From Thermomucor indicae-seudaticae (Eukaryota; Mucoromycota; Mucoromycetes; Mucorales; Lichtheimiaceae): a DNA stretch of 64,000 bases. Location of the stretch: contig JSYX01000105.1 of NCBI GenBank assembly GCA_000787465.1, positions 1 to 64,000 of the forward strand. Reading direction: 5' to 3'. How positions within the stretch are numbered: the first letter of the stretch is position 1; every line of letters starts with the position of its first letter. The notes under the pieces are model-generated. The model was not told the origin of the DNA, did no database searches, and worked only from the letters and a program-made list of their open reading frames with translations. The translations under genes were made by a program, and so were the position numbers. This document shows positions 10,170 to 21,565 of the stretch, piece by piece.

Positions 10170-11644
10170 TTATTTTTCAGTTGATCCAGACCGGCTTTCC
10201 CTGTCTGCAAGGTCATCAAAAGATTCCTCGGTACGATTGTCGTCGATTTTCTCTATCAGCTTTTCTATTGATTCCACCCTTTCGCCACAACGTAGACATG
10301 GCCACTCGTCCCCGAATATTGAGAGCTTGGCTTGAATACAGTAATAACAATAAACATGACCACAATTAGTACGGTATGGGTTGTGTACGGTATAGTCTTG
10401 AAGCTGGTTGAGAGAACCATTGTCATTGGAACTACTGTCATGGCAAATGGCACATTGATTGACCGGCAGTTGATCATATCCCTTTGAAGAGACGAGGTAA
10501 GACTTGGGAAGGAGCATACGCGTAACCTTCAGCTTGAGCTTCTCAATGTTGATCAAAGGAACCAGGAACAGCAAGAATTCCTGTTGATTATTAAGAAAAA
10601 GACTTCATAAGAGACTAACCAGAGCATGGATGAACATATGAAAGAACGACTTACCGTAAATGCATGCCACACCATTTGGCGGTTTAAAAATTCAAAGCTC
10701 ACTTGTCGGTTGACTGACTTCTGTGCGTAGACCAGCCGCATCCCAAGCAGTCGGTCCACCAAGGAGCGATATCTTTTAAAGGATTCATTTGAGCAACCGG
10801 AACGTCCAGCTTTACATGCGCCCAGGGAAGAAACTTACTTTCCATTGTATAAAAACACCAGAAAGTTGACAAGCGAGAAAGCTTTCCAGTACTTTTCTCC
10901 TGCTTGTAATATTTTATACATCTTGTAACGCACGTCCGACTGGGAAAAAATAATCAGGACATGGTCTTGTCTTGCTTTCTGGCTTCCTATACTAAAGTAC
11001 CTCGTCTAATTCAGCCCATCCACGGGATGTCACGAAACGATTAAGTCTTGTCCACGCATACTGTCCCCCGACAGTTAAGACACCATAAAGTATCTTTTGC
11101 GTTTTCGATAACAGCGCGTCTTTGGCTACGGATTCCACTGGCCATTAAGGGATTTTAACTGTCAATACCCTGCATCCTATCTGCTTCTACGTTATGATAC
11201 CTTACAAGAACCACCGTGTTTCCACTCATTGCGGTACTTTAGGTTCTGTAGCTGGGATCCGTATGTGGCTCCAGAGTCATACACGGATAACTTGAAGAGG
11301 ACAAAGTTGAGGAGCGCCAATAGCTCTGGTTCGAATGTTTCCTTGAAAGTTGGCTATACAGACACTTTCCTTTTTAATAGGATGGCTCCTCATAGACGAA
11401 CCAGCCAGTAGGCCTATTTACACCTTACTTTAAATAGTGACAGAGCATTCCATAGCTGATCCTTCAAGATTTGGAAGAGTTCGGTGTCGAGAATCTCGGA
11501 ATCCAGCTGACTAACCCTCATGACACGGAGAGGCAAAGCTCGGACAGAAGCCATCGATCTGCGAACTTTGTTCAATGTCGGTTGTATTTCTTTCCAGTGA
11601 GCTGTCCATTCTGGTACTGGAGGTTCGGAAGGCGACCTGGACAT
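10170..11644 (-). CDS. PEX2: Peroxisome biogenesis factor 2 (RING E3 PEX2)
   Basis: Peroxisomal membrane RING ubiquitin ligase acting with PEX10 and PEX12 on the import receptor PEX5. The first exon reads VMRVSQLDSEILDTELFQIL. Later exons give FEPELLALLNFVLFKLSVYD, GATYGSQLQNLKYRNEW, YGVLTVGGQYAWTRLNRF, VDRLLGMRLVYAQKSVN and FEFLNRQMVWHAF, the membrane core of the family. The C-terminal RING is CAICH...CGHVYCYYC...CLRCG. The ATG is taken at 11644; the reading frame upstream of it begins with a non-ATG codon. The gene has about five or six short exons. It converges on TAF13. No odd feature is seen in the RING ligands. Confidence 0.93.
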
Positions 11645-12044
11645 TGTCTTCAATGGAAGAAGCAGTTAACTCCTTTTAATGGGATTAGACTTTCACATGA
11701 AAGTCCGCGACTTCGTCCGTGCTTTGAACCCCACATTTTTACCTGCGGTATTGGCGCTGCCCGGACTGTATACGCCCCTTTGAACTTGTGCCATCCAATT
11801 AACGCCGTTTGCAGTTCAGAATAATTGTCTTATTATCGCATGGAACTCACCTTCGTCCCTTTAACGATCATACGCAGTTTGTAGGACAGGTCCAGGGTCA
11901 AGGTAACGGTGTATAATCTGACGTGTTTACATTGGAAAAAGGGCAATCCCTCTTGTGGAAATTCCACAAACAGGACAAGCAACACATGGATTGATCTTAT
12001 CAAGGCTCTTTATTCACAAAGTAAAACAAAACTTTGATCAAGAC
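11645..12044. other. Region upstream of PEX2: 5' flank with an unexplained short coding-like stretch
   Basis: No recognised gene. On the minus strand around 11930-11850 a frame reads YTVTLTLDLSYKLRMIVKGTK and ends at a GTGAGT donor-like site. Further on, FKGAYTVRAAPIPQ lies between acceptor-like and donor-like sites. The composition recalls an arrestin-type beta-strand segment, but the alpha-arrestin gene upstream already ends in a stop at 12045. It may be a decayed exon, an alternative 3' end or chance. Confidence 0.25.
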
Positions 12045-14803
12045 CTAGAGGGATACATTGAAAGCGGTGCCTAGTGACAATGGTGATAACTGAGGCACAT
12101 CGTCCAAGATGTTCAGGGTCGATTCAGCCAGGGAATTGCAATAGTTGCTACTTGCCCGTTTTTCATAATCCGCTGGGATGGGTGGTAGAGGGTCCAGCAC
12201 TTCGTCGTCACTGTCATCTACGTAGAGTTTGGTCATTCGCCTCGTCATATTTTCGGGCGATGGCGTCCGCCTTCTTGGTCTAATGGGTTCCATGTCAGTG
12301 ACAGGTGGTGGTCCAGCTGCGGTCGGGATAGGTGGAAGTTCTGAAGTCGGTGGTAGAGGTGGAAGTTTTAGGTATCGATAAGGATTATTGCTGCTATTAG
12401 CGGCTGGTGGCTTTCTGGGAATGGGAGGTAGCGATGACTGTGGTGGCGGTGGCCGCATGGGTGGCAAAGGCGGCGGCGGTGGCAGGTTAGCTGCATAGAG
12501 CCGTCGCAAGAGCTCGCAGTCGGGATCCAACATGGTTGATTCACGTAAACTGCTATTACAGCTGCCTGATGACTGGGACGGTAAGCGATAATGGCTGGAC
12601 ATCACTGCAGACAGAGGAATTCCGGTACTGCTTCTTCTACTTCGCCGTACCGAACAAAGTGTGCGTGGAGAAAGCAAAGTCGAAGACGCAATAGTACCGA
12701 CTGTTGGTGACGGTGTAATATCCACAACAAAGGATTCTTCGACGCGTGATATCTCTACATCATTTTGGGGACGAAGCAGTATAGCTGATGGTAATCCGGG
12801 CGCAACACTTTGCACTGGCGATGGCGGACGTGTGAAGTATGATTGTTGGTCATCATTTGTATTGTTATTGTTGCTATTAGTGGAATTGGTCGTGGACGAA
12901 GCGAGGCTTTCGGCAAATTTGCTGGATGGCCGCGAGCTAATATTGCCTGTACCGTTGGAAGCAATATATTCATTGGCTGCAACTGCCGTCCTAGAAGATG
13001 CGGCTACCCTGGTGGCACTCGTGTTCATTGTTGAGCGCCATATGGATGCCCATGTACCACTGTGTACGTTGGCTATCGGCTTTAGTTGCACTGGATTTGT
13101 TATTGGGTCTTCGGGCTTTGAGATCTTCTGCCTGTCTTTCCGTGCTTGTTGCAGTCGAGCTTTGCTCTTTACTAGGTTCTTGTCTACAGTAGCCATATCT
13201 CGAGATTGGCAGTAGGGTTTTTTGGCCATACGCTGGTTTGGAGGCTTAAGACCGTTTGCAAGATCCACGTCAATGGGTGTAAGCAAATCCTTCTTAACGC
13301 CTCGTCGGCGCTGCATGATGGGCGTCGTAGTACGCGGTCGTTCAAATGGTAGACGTCTGTCGTTATTTTCATTATCTTCGCCATCACTTTGCTTGGATAT
13401 GCTCCGAAGTTCATCAGCCGAGGCAAACTTCCGTATAGATCTGCCAGTATCATCTGCTTTTTGTGCTTGATCGTCTTCCTTACTGTGCTGGAGCAAGTTG
13501 ATGCTGGATGATGTGACAGGAAGCGGTTCATGCGGTTCGCCCAGTATACTGTAGTAGACACCAGGCTGCACACTCTCTGTATCGTCCGCTGGCTCGCCTT
13601 CCTCAACCTGGGTCGGCTCTTCAATGACCATAGAGATGCAAGAGTCGTCTTGTTTAGATTGGTTTTGTTCGAAATGATAAGATGGCATAATGTTGTTCAT
13701 AAACAGAGGCGGGAATTTTTCGGGTGGTGGTATGGATGCAATGACGATGGGTATCTTTGCCTTGATTTTTTCAAATTGATGCTCAAACTGAAAGGTGATT
13801 TCGAGCTGATGATATATAGATACAAGTGGCGACTCGAGGGCTGGAGTAACAAGTTGCTGTAGTTTATGTCTTAGGATAAGTGGGCGTTTCCACGTTGACG
13901 TTTGCTGGTTATTATCTATTGCGTGAATAAGCGCCGGTACAGTCCGTTTGATGCATTTGCGATGCGTTCGTGAAGTGGTGACAAGGGTATCTGCAATGGT
14001 TTGGAGAGCTCTGCATCCAGAAATGGTTGCTTTCACATCTGTGCTTGATTTGGAAGGTGCTTGACATCTATGATAGCATTTCCCCTTGAGTAAGACCGCT
14101 CAATTTACATCGTCGCTTCTTTACGATACCTGTAAAGTTCGATTTGCGTCAACTGTGTTCTGATACTCCGCACGGGCTTCTGAGAGGCGAAGCACAGATA
14201 TTTGACGCACATGGGAACGCTGCCTTGCTCGAGGCAAACGATCTGGGGTGCATCAATCTCGTAGTGAAATTTTGCTGGTATAGTATCCTCGTAAATTTGC
14301 GTCTCGACGAGTGGTGCCATCTCTTTACAGCGTAGCAAATGCCGTCGCAGTTCGATCGGATGTTCGGCAGTAATTGTTTTTTTCTGCAGTCCGATGGCTG
14401 CCGATAACTCTAGTTTGTATGAGATGTTGGCCCGCTTGATGTTTAGGCTAGGTGGGAATATGTTTGGTACTTCAAGCATGAAGGGAACAGAGTGTTCCCC
14501 TGCCGGAAGTGTTGTTTTGCCGAACAGAGACTGCTTCAATTTCGGTAGCAGTGGCACACTTATTTCATTGCCTCGAAAGCATGTGCGAGAAAAGCCCTTG
14601 AATTTGATACTCATGCCGCGTATTTTCAAGGGTCGACTTAAGCTGAATCGAGCTTCCCCTCTCAGGGCGATGCTTCCTCGTTCTTCATCGATGGATGCCC
14701 ATAAGTCTGTTTCTGCCTCGGCCGATGTCTGAGCTTGACCGGTGAAATCCAATACAGTTTCAAAAGGCACGACCTCGATCGATTTGAATCCAACATCTTT
14801 CAT
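12045..14803 (-). CDS. Alpha-arrestin-like protein with long proline-rich C-terminal tail
   Basis: Two exons (14803-14125 and 14038-12045) join in frame to 890 residues. The N-terminal arrestin lobe runs from MKDVGFKSIEVVPFETVLDF to about residue 150 (IKFKGFSRTCF, LPAGEHSVPFMLEVP, NISYKLELSAAIGLQ). The C lobe continues to about residue 320 (LESPLVSIYHQLEITFQFE, PIVIASIP). The rest is disordered Ser/Thr/Asn sequence with proline runs (LPPPPPLPPMRPPPP). Fungal alpha-arrestins bring Rsp5-type ubiquitin ligases to plasma-membrane transporters through PPxY motifs. I see no clear PPxY here, only proline runs that could bind SH3 or WW domains. The ATG at 14803 was preferred over a frame that stays open further upstream but is hydrophobic and non-conserved. 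It is divergent from ALG12 (262 bp between ATGs). Confidence 0.8.
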
Positions 14804-15065
14804 GATGAGGTGAGCGAAGAAAGTGAATGCAGTCAAGGTAACGAAGGAAAAAAGGAAAAGGGGAGTAAGCAGAACAACTGTAGGACGCCTCCTGACAGGA
14901 CGTGTTTTCGAAAAGAAAGAAATAAAAGGGAGAGTGGAAGGGAGGTAGAAAGGCACAAAGTTTGTTTGATACTTTAATTGAGATGGCAATGGCACCGAAG
15001 CACGAGCTATTGGTTGCTCCGTTACTTTTTGGCGCAAATGTTCCGTTCACGCCGCCGCGCCCTTG

Positions 15066-16655
15066 ATGAATCTCCTCGTGTTCCTGCTATTTCTATTAAT
15101 TGCCTACTATTGTATCCACTGCCCATATACAAAGGTCGAGGAAAGCTTCGCCCTTCAAGCTACCCATGACATCATTCACTACCGTACCGACATTAGCAAA
15201 TACGATCACATTGAGTTCCCCGGTGTTGTCCCTCGAACTTTTCTGGGATCACTTCTGCTAGGAACATTGACGAAGTGCTGCATTGCTCTTTTGCGCACGG
15301 TGACAACTGCCTTGAATCGTTTTCACGAACAGCTCATTGCGCGTCTCATCTTGGGGGCCCTCGTGTGTTGTGCTGTCGAACGATTTCAGACGGCCGTCAA
15401 GACGCTTTTCGGCAGACAAGCATCCGTCTGGTTCGTTGTATTGACATGCTGCCAGTTCCACTTCAACTTTTGGTCAAGCCGCACGCTGCCCAATACGTTT
15501 GCACTTCCACTTGTTCTGTTTGGACTCGCCAACTGGCTCGAAAGTCTCACTGCCACGTCGGACAGCCAAACCCGGTTGAACCGCATGATCCGCTACTTGA
15601 CCGTGGCGGGGATCGTGTTTCGGTTCGAAGCAGGCATCTTGTTGTGCATCCTGCTAGTCCTGGAATGGCTCGTCTATCGTCGGATATCGCTGAAGACTAT
15701 ACTTGTCCAGGGAACGACAACGGCTGTCGCGAGTGTTGCTCTCACCATTGGCGTAGATTCATACTTTTGGCAACGCTGGCTGTGGCCAGAAGGCGTCGTT
15801 TTTTACTTTAATGCGATTCTCAACAAGAGCTCGGAGTGGGGCACGATGCCATTCTATGCGTATTTTGTACTATTCCTTCCCCGGTTGTTGCTGATCTCGT
15901 ATCCTCTGGCCTGGATTGCCTTTTACCTCGACAACCGTGTTCGAAGAATTCTGCAGCCTGCCCTTATTTATGTTGCTCTATTTTCATGCTTGCCTCACAA
16001 GGAGTGGCGTTTCATTGTCTATGTAATCCCCATGATGACTGCGGCTGCAGCATCCTTGGTTGCAAACATCACCATTCAGAGCGCACGCTCTGGCTTGCAT
16101 AGGCTTTACCTCTGCTTAATTTTGGGAGGGATGGTGATGTCGTTTGCGACTTCACAACTGATGCTTCATATATCAGCCCAAAACTACCCTGGAGGACACG
16201 CTCTAAGTCAATTGCATGCCCTCGAGAGCAGTACAGCGGAGGTTTCGGTCCATTTGGATGTCGTTACGGCCATGACGGGTGCCTCCCGGTTCGGAGAATT
16301 GTTCCATCCGCGGTGGAGCTACCATAAAAACGAATCACACACGGATCCCGACGCATTTCTTGAAGCACGCTACACGCACCTAATTACCAGTAATCTCAGC
16401 AGCGTTCCTCCTGATTTCACACTGCTGGACGTTACTTATGGTTTGGACAAAATACAGCTCAAGTCACCACGCAACTACTTGGAGGATTTGAAACTTTTCG
16501 CTAAGGATTGGCATCCATTTCAATTGCTTTTGCCAATCCGGATCGTAACTGGACCAAAACTCTACACCCTGAAAATAGCAGATCCCCAGGCAACATGGAT
16601 CAGGTACACGTTACACAAGCATCCAATAGTGCTCTACAGCAAGACTTATTGGTAA
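15066..16655 (+). CDS. ALG12: Dol-P-Man alpha-1,6-mannosyltransferase ALG12 (GT22)
   Basis: ER membrane enzyme that adds the eighth mannose to the lipid-linked oligosaccharide for N-glycosylation. Intronless, 529 residues, hydrophobic with many membrane segments. Family motifs are clear: TKVEESFALQATHD near residue 22, YDHIEFPGVVPRTFLG near 50 (the GT22 luminal loop), then QFHFNFWSSRTLPNTFALPL and LPHKEWRFIVYVIP. The ATG at 15066 directly precedes the first membrane segment. The last 61 nt (16595-16655) overlap, in another frame, the first exon of the glutaredoxin-like gene. A GTAAGA donor sits across its TGG TAA end (see that gene). Confidence 0.93.
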   Translation: MNLLVFLLFLLIAYYCIHCPYTKVEESFALQATHDIIHYRTDISKYDHIEFPGVVPRTFLGSLLLGTLTKCCIALLRTVTTALNRFHEQLIARLILGALVCCAVERFQTAVKTLFGRQASVWFVVLTCCQFHFNFWSSRTLPNTFALPLVLFGLANWLESLTATSDSQTRLNRMIRYLTVAGIVFRFEAGILLCILLVLEWLVYRRISLKTILVQGTTTAVASVALTIGVDSYFWQRWLWPEGVVFYFNAILNKSSEWGTMPFYAYFVLFLPRLLLISYPLAWIAFYLDNRVRRILQPALIYVALFSCLPHKEWRFIVYVIPMMTAAAASLVANITIQSARSGLHRLYLCLILGGMVMSFATSQLMLHISAQNYPGGHALSQLHALESSTAEVSVHLDVVTAMTGASRFGELFHPRWSYHKNESHTDPDAFLEARYTHLITSNLSSVPPDFTLLDVTYGLDKIQLKSPRNYLEDLKLFAKDWHPFQLLLPIRIVTGPKLYTLKIADPQATWIRYTLHKHPIVLYSKTYW

Positions 16656-16981
16656 GAACAACTCTATATCTTTTGAAAGTGTTGATGACCACAGATCACT
16701 GACGATAAGAGATGATCTTTCATAGTCCTTACTGCAGACGAGCCAAAATGGTGCTTGATCGATATTGCGAATCAGGAAGCTACCATGCGATTGAGGTGGA
16801 TCAGCAACCAGATGGTCTCCTAATCAAAAGCGCCCTGGGGAGGATCTCTGGCAGACACACCTTCCCGAATCTGTTTGTTGGCGGGAAAAGTATCGGCGGA
16901 TCAGACGATATAGTGATGCTGGATAAAACCGGTCAGTTAGCCGAATTGCTACCCTGTGCATCTCGTCCCAAAGAAGAATGA
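16595..16981 (+). CDS. Glutaredoxin-like protein with atypical active site, overlapping ALG12 3' end
   Basis: Exon 1 (16595-16651, MDQVHVTQASNSALQQDLL) lies inside the ALG12 3' end in another frame. The intron 16652-16711 (60 nt, GTAAGA...AG) joins it in phase 0 to exon 2, which starts at 16712 and encodes MIFHSPYCRRAKMVL, for 108 residues in all. The C-terminal half is a normal glutaredoxin: HTFPNLFVGGKSIGGSDDI matches the cis-Pro/TVP loop and the glutathione-binding GG-D region. The usual CPYC is not present. The sequence reads HSPYCRRAK, so either the first (nucleophilic) Cys is Ser or three residues are missing. An in-frame TAA just upstream of exon 2 excludes simple extension. If real, it may be a monothiol or non-redox form. 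The exon 1 choice is less certain than exon 2. Confidence 0.65.
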
Positions 16982-17140
16982 AACGACGTAAGCGACCGGC
17001 TAACAACACAGTTAAAACGTCTTGAGACAGTTTGCGTAGTGTACATACAATAAACTGTATTTTCTCGTGGAAGATGCACATGCTTCAGACTCTGAGAACA
17101 GAAAACAACACTAATCATAGCGAGCAGCAACAAGGAGATT

Positions 17141-18221
17141 TTACTGGATTTCAGAGAACTCTGTCTGGCCATTCTTTGTTGTTACGCCCACCAGTTTGCC
17201 GCTAGTCAAGGGAATAGTACCAGTTACGTAGCCCTCCAATTGCCTGCAACAGAAAAAGGTTCATGAGAATATGTATGGAAAACAGTCCAACAAAAGAGAA
17301 ATAAATTACTTTGCAACTGCTTCCAAGGGCGTCCAAGAAGAAAAGTCTGCGTTAGGCATGCCTTGCCTATTCATGGGTGTATCCAGCGTGACACTGCGGT
17401 TTCCTCTGTTAGTATACAAGTTGACGAATATTGGTAGTAAAACGGAAGCTTACGGGCAAAGGGCCGTCACTTTAGCGTCAGAGGGTAATCCACTTTTGGG
17501 TGCAGCCAAATCCTTGACGAGATGATGCACTGCTGCTTTAGCAATACCATAGCCAATCATGCCTAATGGAAAAACAGCCATGTCTTTAGCTGGCCATATC
17601 CAACCGTGTTCTCGTGTCAAGACAATATCCAACCTGGAGTGGCGTCCAGAGCAGCCAAGGCACCCGTCAGCACCAGAATACCATTGCTAGACAGAAAAGA
17701 CCAAGCGTCAGGACCATGTCTCCATTTTCCTCTTCGCTTTTGATAGAATTACTTGTCCAAGTGACGAGCGGCCAGGTGAGCAGCAATCAATGACGAATTG
17801 ACCGACTGCTTCAGCATCAACTCACTATTGGCCAAAAAATCTATAAATCCAACTTAGCTCTTGTCAAAGAACGAACACTCAAGAGTAAATGTACCTTTAC
17901 TACTCGCGTTGCCGCCTGCCCAGCCGCCTGCCACACAGAAAAGCGCGTTCAGTTTGCGGCCGTTTAATGTTGCCCGTAAAGTTTCGTCCACAAGCTGCGC
18001 TTGGTCCTCCAGACTATCTTGTGCGTTGACAATCGCGTTGTAGTGGGCAGCACTGTTTTCGACGAGGTCGATACTGGTTACTGACTGTACCGCTTACAGC
18101 TGTCAGTTACTGGAAACAAGGAAAAGGCACCGCGTCTCTTTACCCAGCCTCGTTCTTTGAAGTAGTTGACAAGGACTCTGCCTAGCGCACCTGCGCCTCC
18201 GTACACTGCGAGATTGCTCAT
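17141..18221 (-). CDS. Dihydropteridine reductase-like short-chain dehydrogenase (QDPR family)
   Basis: NAD(P)H-dependent SDR that recycles quinonoid dihydrobiopterin in animals. From the ATG at 18221: [20 protein letters not shown] (Rossmann GxxGxxG), [30 protein letters not shown], the [13 protein letters not shown] strand, then [14 protein letters not shown] with the catalytic Tyr-x3-Lys, [19 protein letters not shown], and the typical end [16 protein letters not shown] before TAA at 17141-17143. I assemble about six or seven short exons and roughly 235-240 residues, the family length. It converges on the glutaredoxin-like gene (159 bp). Tetrahydrobiopterin use is patchy in fungi but known in Mortierella relatives, so the role is plausible, not shown. 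Confidence 0.88.
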
Positions 18222-19177
18222 GTCAATAATGAAAGTGAAGAATTGTGGAAAGAGAAAAGCGCGACAACCGTGAGAAATTTCGGAAAGATTTCTGCTTCAT
18301 GCTCGTCTACCTGCTTTTACACGGCACTCATATACTGGGAAAGGAAACGGTATTAAGGATATGCTCAATCGTCTCAAAGGTAATAGTCTTTTCTTCAAAG
18401 CGTTAAATAGAGACGCATAAAGGTTGCTTCAAGTGACAACTTATATATACTCAGAGAGACAAGAGGCTGTCCCCGAAACTTGGTTAGCCATCTGTATCAA
18501 AAGCGTTAAGCTGTGCGATTTCCAGGGCCCGGCTTTCAAGCCCCATGTTTCATGAAGGATGAAACACAAGTGTCAACCTATAATCAGCCATGCCCAGCGG
18601 TATAGAGAGAATTCACTTTCAATATGCTTGTTCAATAAAAACAGCTCACATTTTACGCGTTATGTGGTTTGCATATGGGGAGTTTTACGCGTTGTTCGTT
18701 CGCAGCAAGACAAACAACAGGAGAATCTGTGGATTCTGTGGCAATACGCGAAAGTTCTGCCTTGTGGTTAATCAAGCGGAACAGAGCAGTTTTAGGTGTC
18801 AACACCTTATTCTGTATCTGATAAACATGGCATCCTTCATACAGCAGGTCTCTCGTATATTCTGGCAAACAGTACATCACTAAGAGCATGGCGTTATTTA
18901 CAGGACAGAAAGGTGCAAATAACGGGGCATACATTACGTGCCTTTAGAAGGGGGGAAACACCCCGTATATAAACAAGGAAAGAGATTCTATATAGCTATC
19001 TCCGTTCTCCTGTGCATAATGTAATTCCCAAATGTTTTCGTACAGACGGCCTTCATGTTAATTAGTAAGATTAATAATCAATAATAACAAGCGATGACAA
19101 GACAATGAATGAATGATTATTACGAGAATACTAAGAGTAAACGAAAAAAGTGAAAGGAGGATGATGATTCTATTACA
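18222..19177. other. Intergenic stretch, no gene recognised
   Basis: Between the start of the dihydropteridine reductase gene and the end of the PH-domain gene. Only short ORFs without recognisable domains are present. AT-rich sequence at about 19050-19160 probably belongs to the 3' UTR of the PH-domain gene. Confidence 0.6.
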
Positions 19178-21565
19178 TTAAAACCGATCACTGAGACCGA
19201 CGGACCGTCGATGACTGCTCGTCGTGGAACCATCTTGCATGCCTACGAAGGGAGCATCACTCCTCCGTTTATGTGATTGAAGGTCTTTGAAAGTCGGTGT
19301 TGATGCTGACGGTGCTATCCATGACTGTGGTCGATGCCGCTGTTGTTGTTGCTCTTCTGCTGCAGACCACATGGACACTGAGAAGTCAATGCCTTTCTGC
19401 TGCAAACTAGCTCTTTTGCTGCCAGTACTAGTTCTGTACGATTGCTTTGACTTTGCTAGATCATCAGCCATGGGATAATAATAATGGGGAGTCGGATTGT
19501 AGGCTAAGGAAGTTGGTGGAAAAGATGGTGTCATCAAAACAGGGACAGGGGGTATCGCAGGCGCTACAATAGGATAGCTGGGCATCATGTGTTGTGGTGT
19601 TGGGGGTGGTGGTGGTCGTAATGGAGCAAATAACAGCTTGTCAGCAGATCGATCAACGATTGAAGAAGACGAGGCGGCTGCTGGAGCTTGATTCATATTC
19701 CAGCTATGGCCGGATGGCGGCACCATCTTAGCATCGTTCATACTGAGGCGCCGCAGCGACCGCTGTAAATCAGCTAAACTCATATCGTCGTCATCGTTCT
19801 CGGTTGCTTCCATGGATGCATGCCGCCGATGAGGACCAGCACGCTTTTTGGCGTTCTCCAGCATCTGTTGTTGTATAACATGCGCAGTGTCGGCCTTTGC
19901 CAATGCTTGTAGTGGAGACGCTAAATGGAGTTGTTCATTGTCTTTTGCAAATAATGCCGCGTTGCCTCGTTTCGATGTTTCTTGTAAAAGCATCGTTTGA
20001 TTATTTGCATCACCATCCGCCTCTTGATCCTCCAGACTTCGATTGTTAACGACACGAACACAGCGTCCGCGTACCGATCCATGGTAGCGTACAGTGGCTT
20101 CTCCCTGGACGAGCCGAGCTTTGTCGCCAGAAATTGTGTCAGCATCCGTTTCGCCCTCCATAATGGTACGGGCATCTTGAAAGAAGTTTAGCTTGCAGAT
20201 ATCTGATCAAGAAAACAGTATAAAAGTCATCGTAAATATATACAGTCTCTCTATTCTCTCGAGGCTGTGATGCTTACCAGTAGCATCCTGCGTCTCTGTC
20301 TTATTATTCGATATCCAGTTTTTGACTTCACTCGAACGTTTCTTTTTCAGCGATGAACTCGGACGGTCATCCAGTGGCATTTCCTGCGTGCATAATACAG
20401 CTGAGGACGCGTTGGCCGGTGCATCAGCGCCAGAGGATCGGCCGTTTCGCCGTGAGCTGGATCGGAAGGAGCGAACGGATGGCGGCCTTCGTGCAACTTT
20501 GGTTGGTCTTTCGCGTACGCTGATACTCGTCAATTCACCCAAACTACTGCTCATACCGTCATCGTCTGGGAACGATTCAATAGGTGGCGGGGAAGGAGGA
20601 ATTTTGTCGTGCGTCATTAATTGCGCGAGAGACTTTCGCCACTCTTCGATCCATTGTAATTTCTGTGCAGAGAGAGTGGGCGGTGCATAATTACTGTCGT
20701 AAGGTAATTTCATCGTTTGTGGTGGAGGCTCAGGGTCACGTTGTGGTGCTGGCGGTCGAGGAGGCGTAGGAAGTGGCGGGACAAGATTCCGCATGGTGAA
20801 TAGCCGGTCTGCATTGTCATTCTCAGGTCCATTCTGGTGATGACAAGTATCTAAAGCGATCTCTTGTTGTTGCCGTTGGGATTGGTTGGCAGCAAGATGG
20901 CTGCGGATCATTTGTGCGAAACGCCACATTTTGGTGAGAACAAAGAGCCATCGCTCCAGGTCCTTGTACTTTTGCGCTTTCAGAATGTAGCATTGGTTAT
21001 CGAACGTACGTATAGAAAAGCACTTTGATTTTGAACGACTGCTGGCAGCAGGAAAGGGGGATCTTTTTTTCTGGGAGCGTTTCAGGACGGATATGGCTGA
21101 AATTCTGGATACATCCACGGTCCACTTTGGCAGCTGGTAATAGCTCGCCATCATTTGGTTATCGCCTGTTGTTGCTAGAGCATGCAAATCGGACGAGGTG
21201 CGGTGTGCGCCCATCGATACAAGCCGCATCGACTTGTCTTTTGGTGTCGCTAGCAACGGAGAAGTTAAGGAGGTGTTGAAGGACGGCGATTGGTTCAATT
21301 GGTTTTCAACGATATCATTCGGTACGTCTACGGGCGTATGTGGTGGCAATTTTACTTTGCGTGTTGATAAGCAAGTTAACGACGTTCCATCAAAACGAAA
21401 AAGCCGCCACTGCCATCGTTTTTTGTCGGTTCTCAGATACAGGTGACCCTCGAAAATCGGCGCTGTAACAGGGACCTCGTGAGTGCCTTTTAGTAAAGTC
21501 TTGTCTGGTCCTGCCATTGCCGACCGCTGCTGGGGTTGTAATGGTGAACCGCGATGTTGTGGCAT
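19178..21565 (-). CDS. Fungal PH-domain protein with insert and disordered tail
   Basis: Exons 21565-20278 and 20175-19178 join in frame to 761 residues. The PH fold starts near residue 37 (PIFEGHLYLRTDKKRWQWRL, then FRFDGTSLTCLS). It is interrupted by about 100 residues of low complexity and resumes with WTVDVSRISAISVLKR, CFSIRTFDNQCYILKAQ and DLERWLFVLTKMWRFAQ. The conserved Trp of the C-terminal helix is present. Beyond it are a helical PTLSAQKLQWIEEWRKSLAQ segment, Ser/Arg-rich and proline-rich sequence and SLADLQRSLRRLSM. PH domains of this kind bind phosphoinositides at membranes. The rest suggests a scaffold (inference). No closer family is recognised. A pyrimidine-rich tract lies upstream of the ATG. 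Confidence 0.75.

Noticed and set aside
14804..15037. N-terminal extension of the arrestin frame
   Set aside because: Open but begins at a non-ATG codon, hydrophobic and not arrestin-like; it overlaps the pyrimidine-rich 5' flank. ATG 14803 starts the conserved fold.
15275..15811. 178-codon plus-strand frame inside ALG12
   Set aside because: Alternate frame of the conserved ALG12 gene, no domain.
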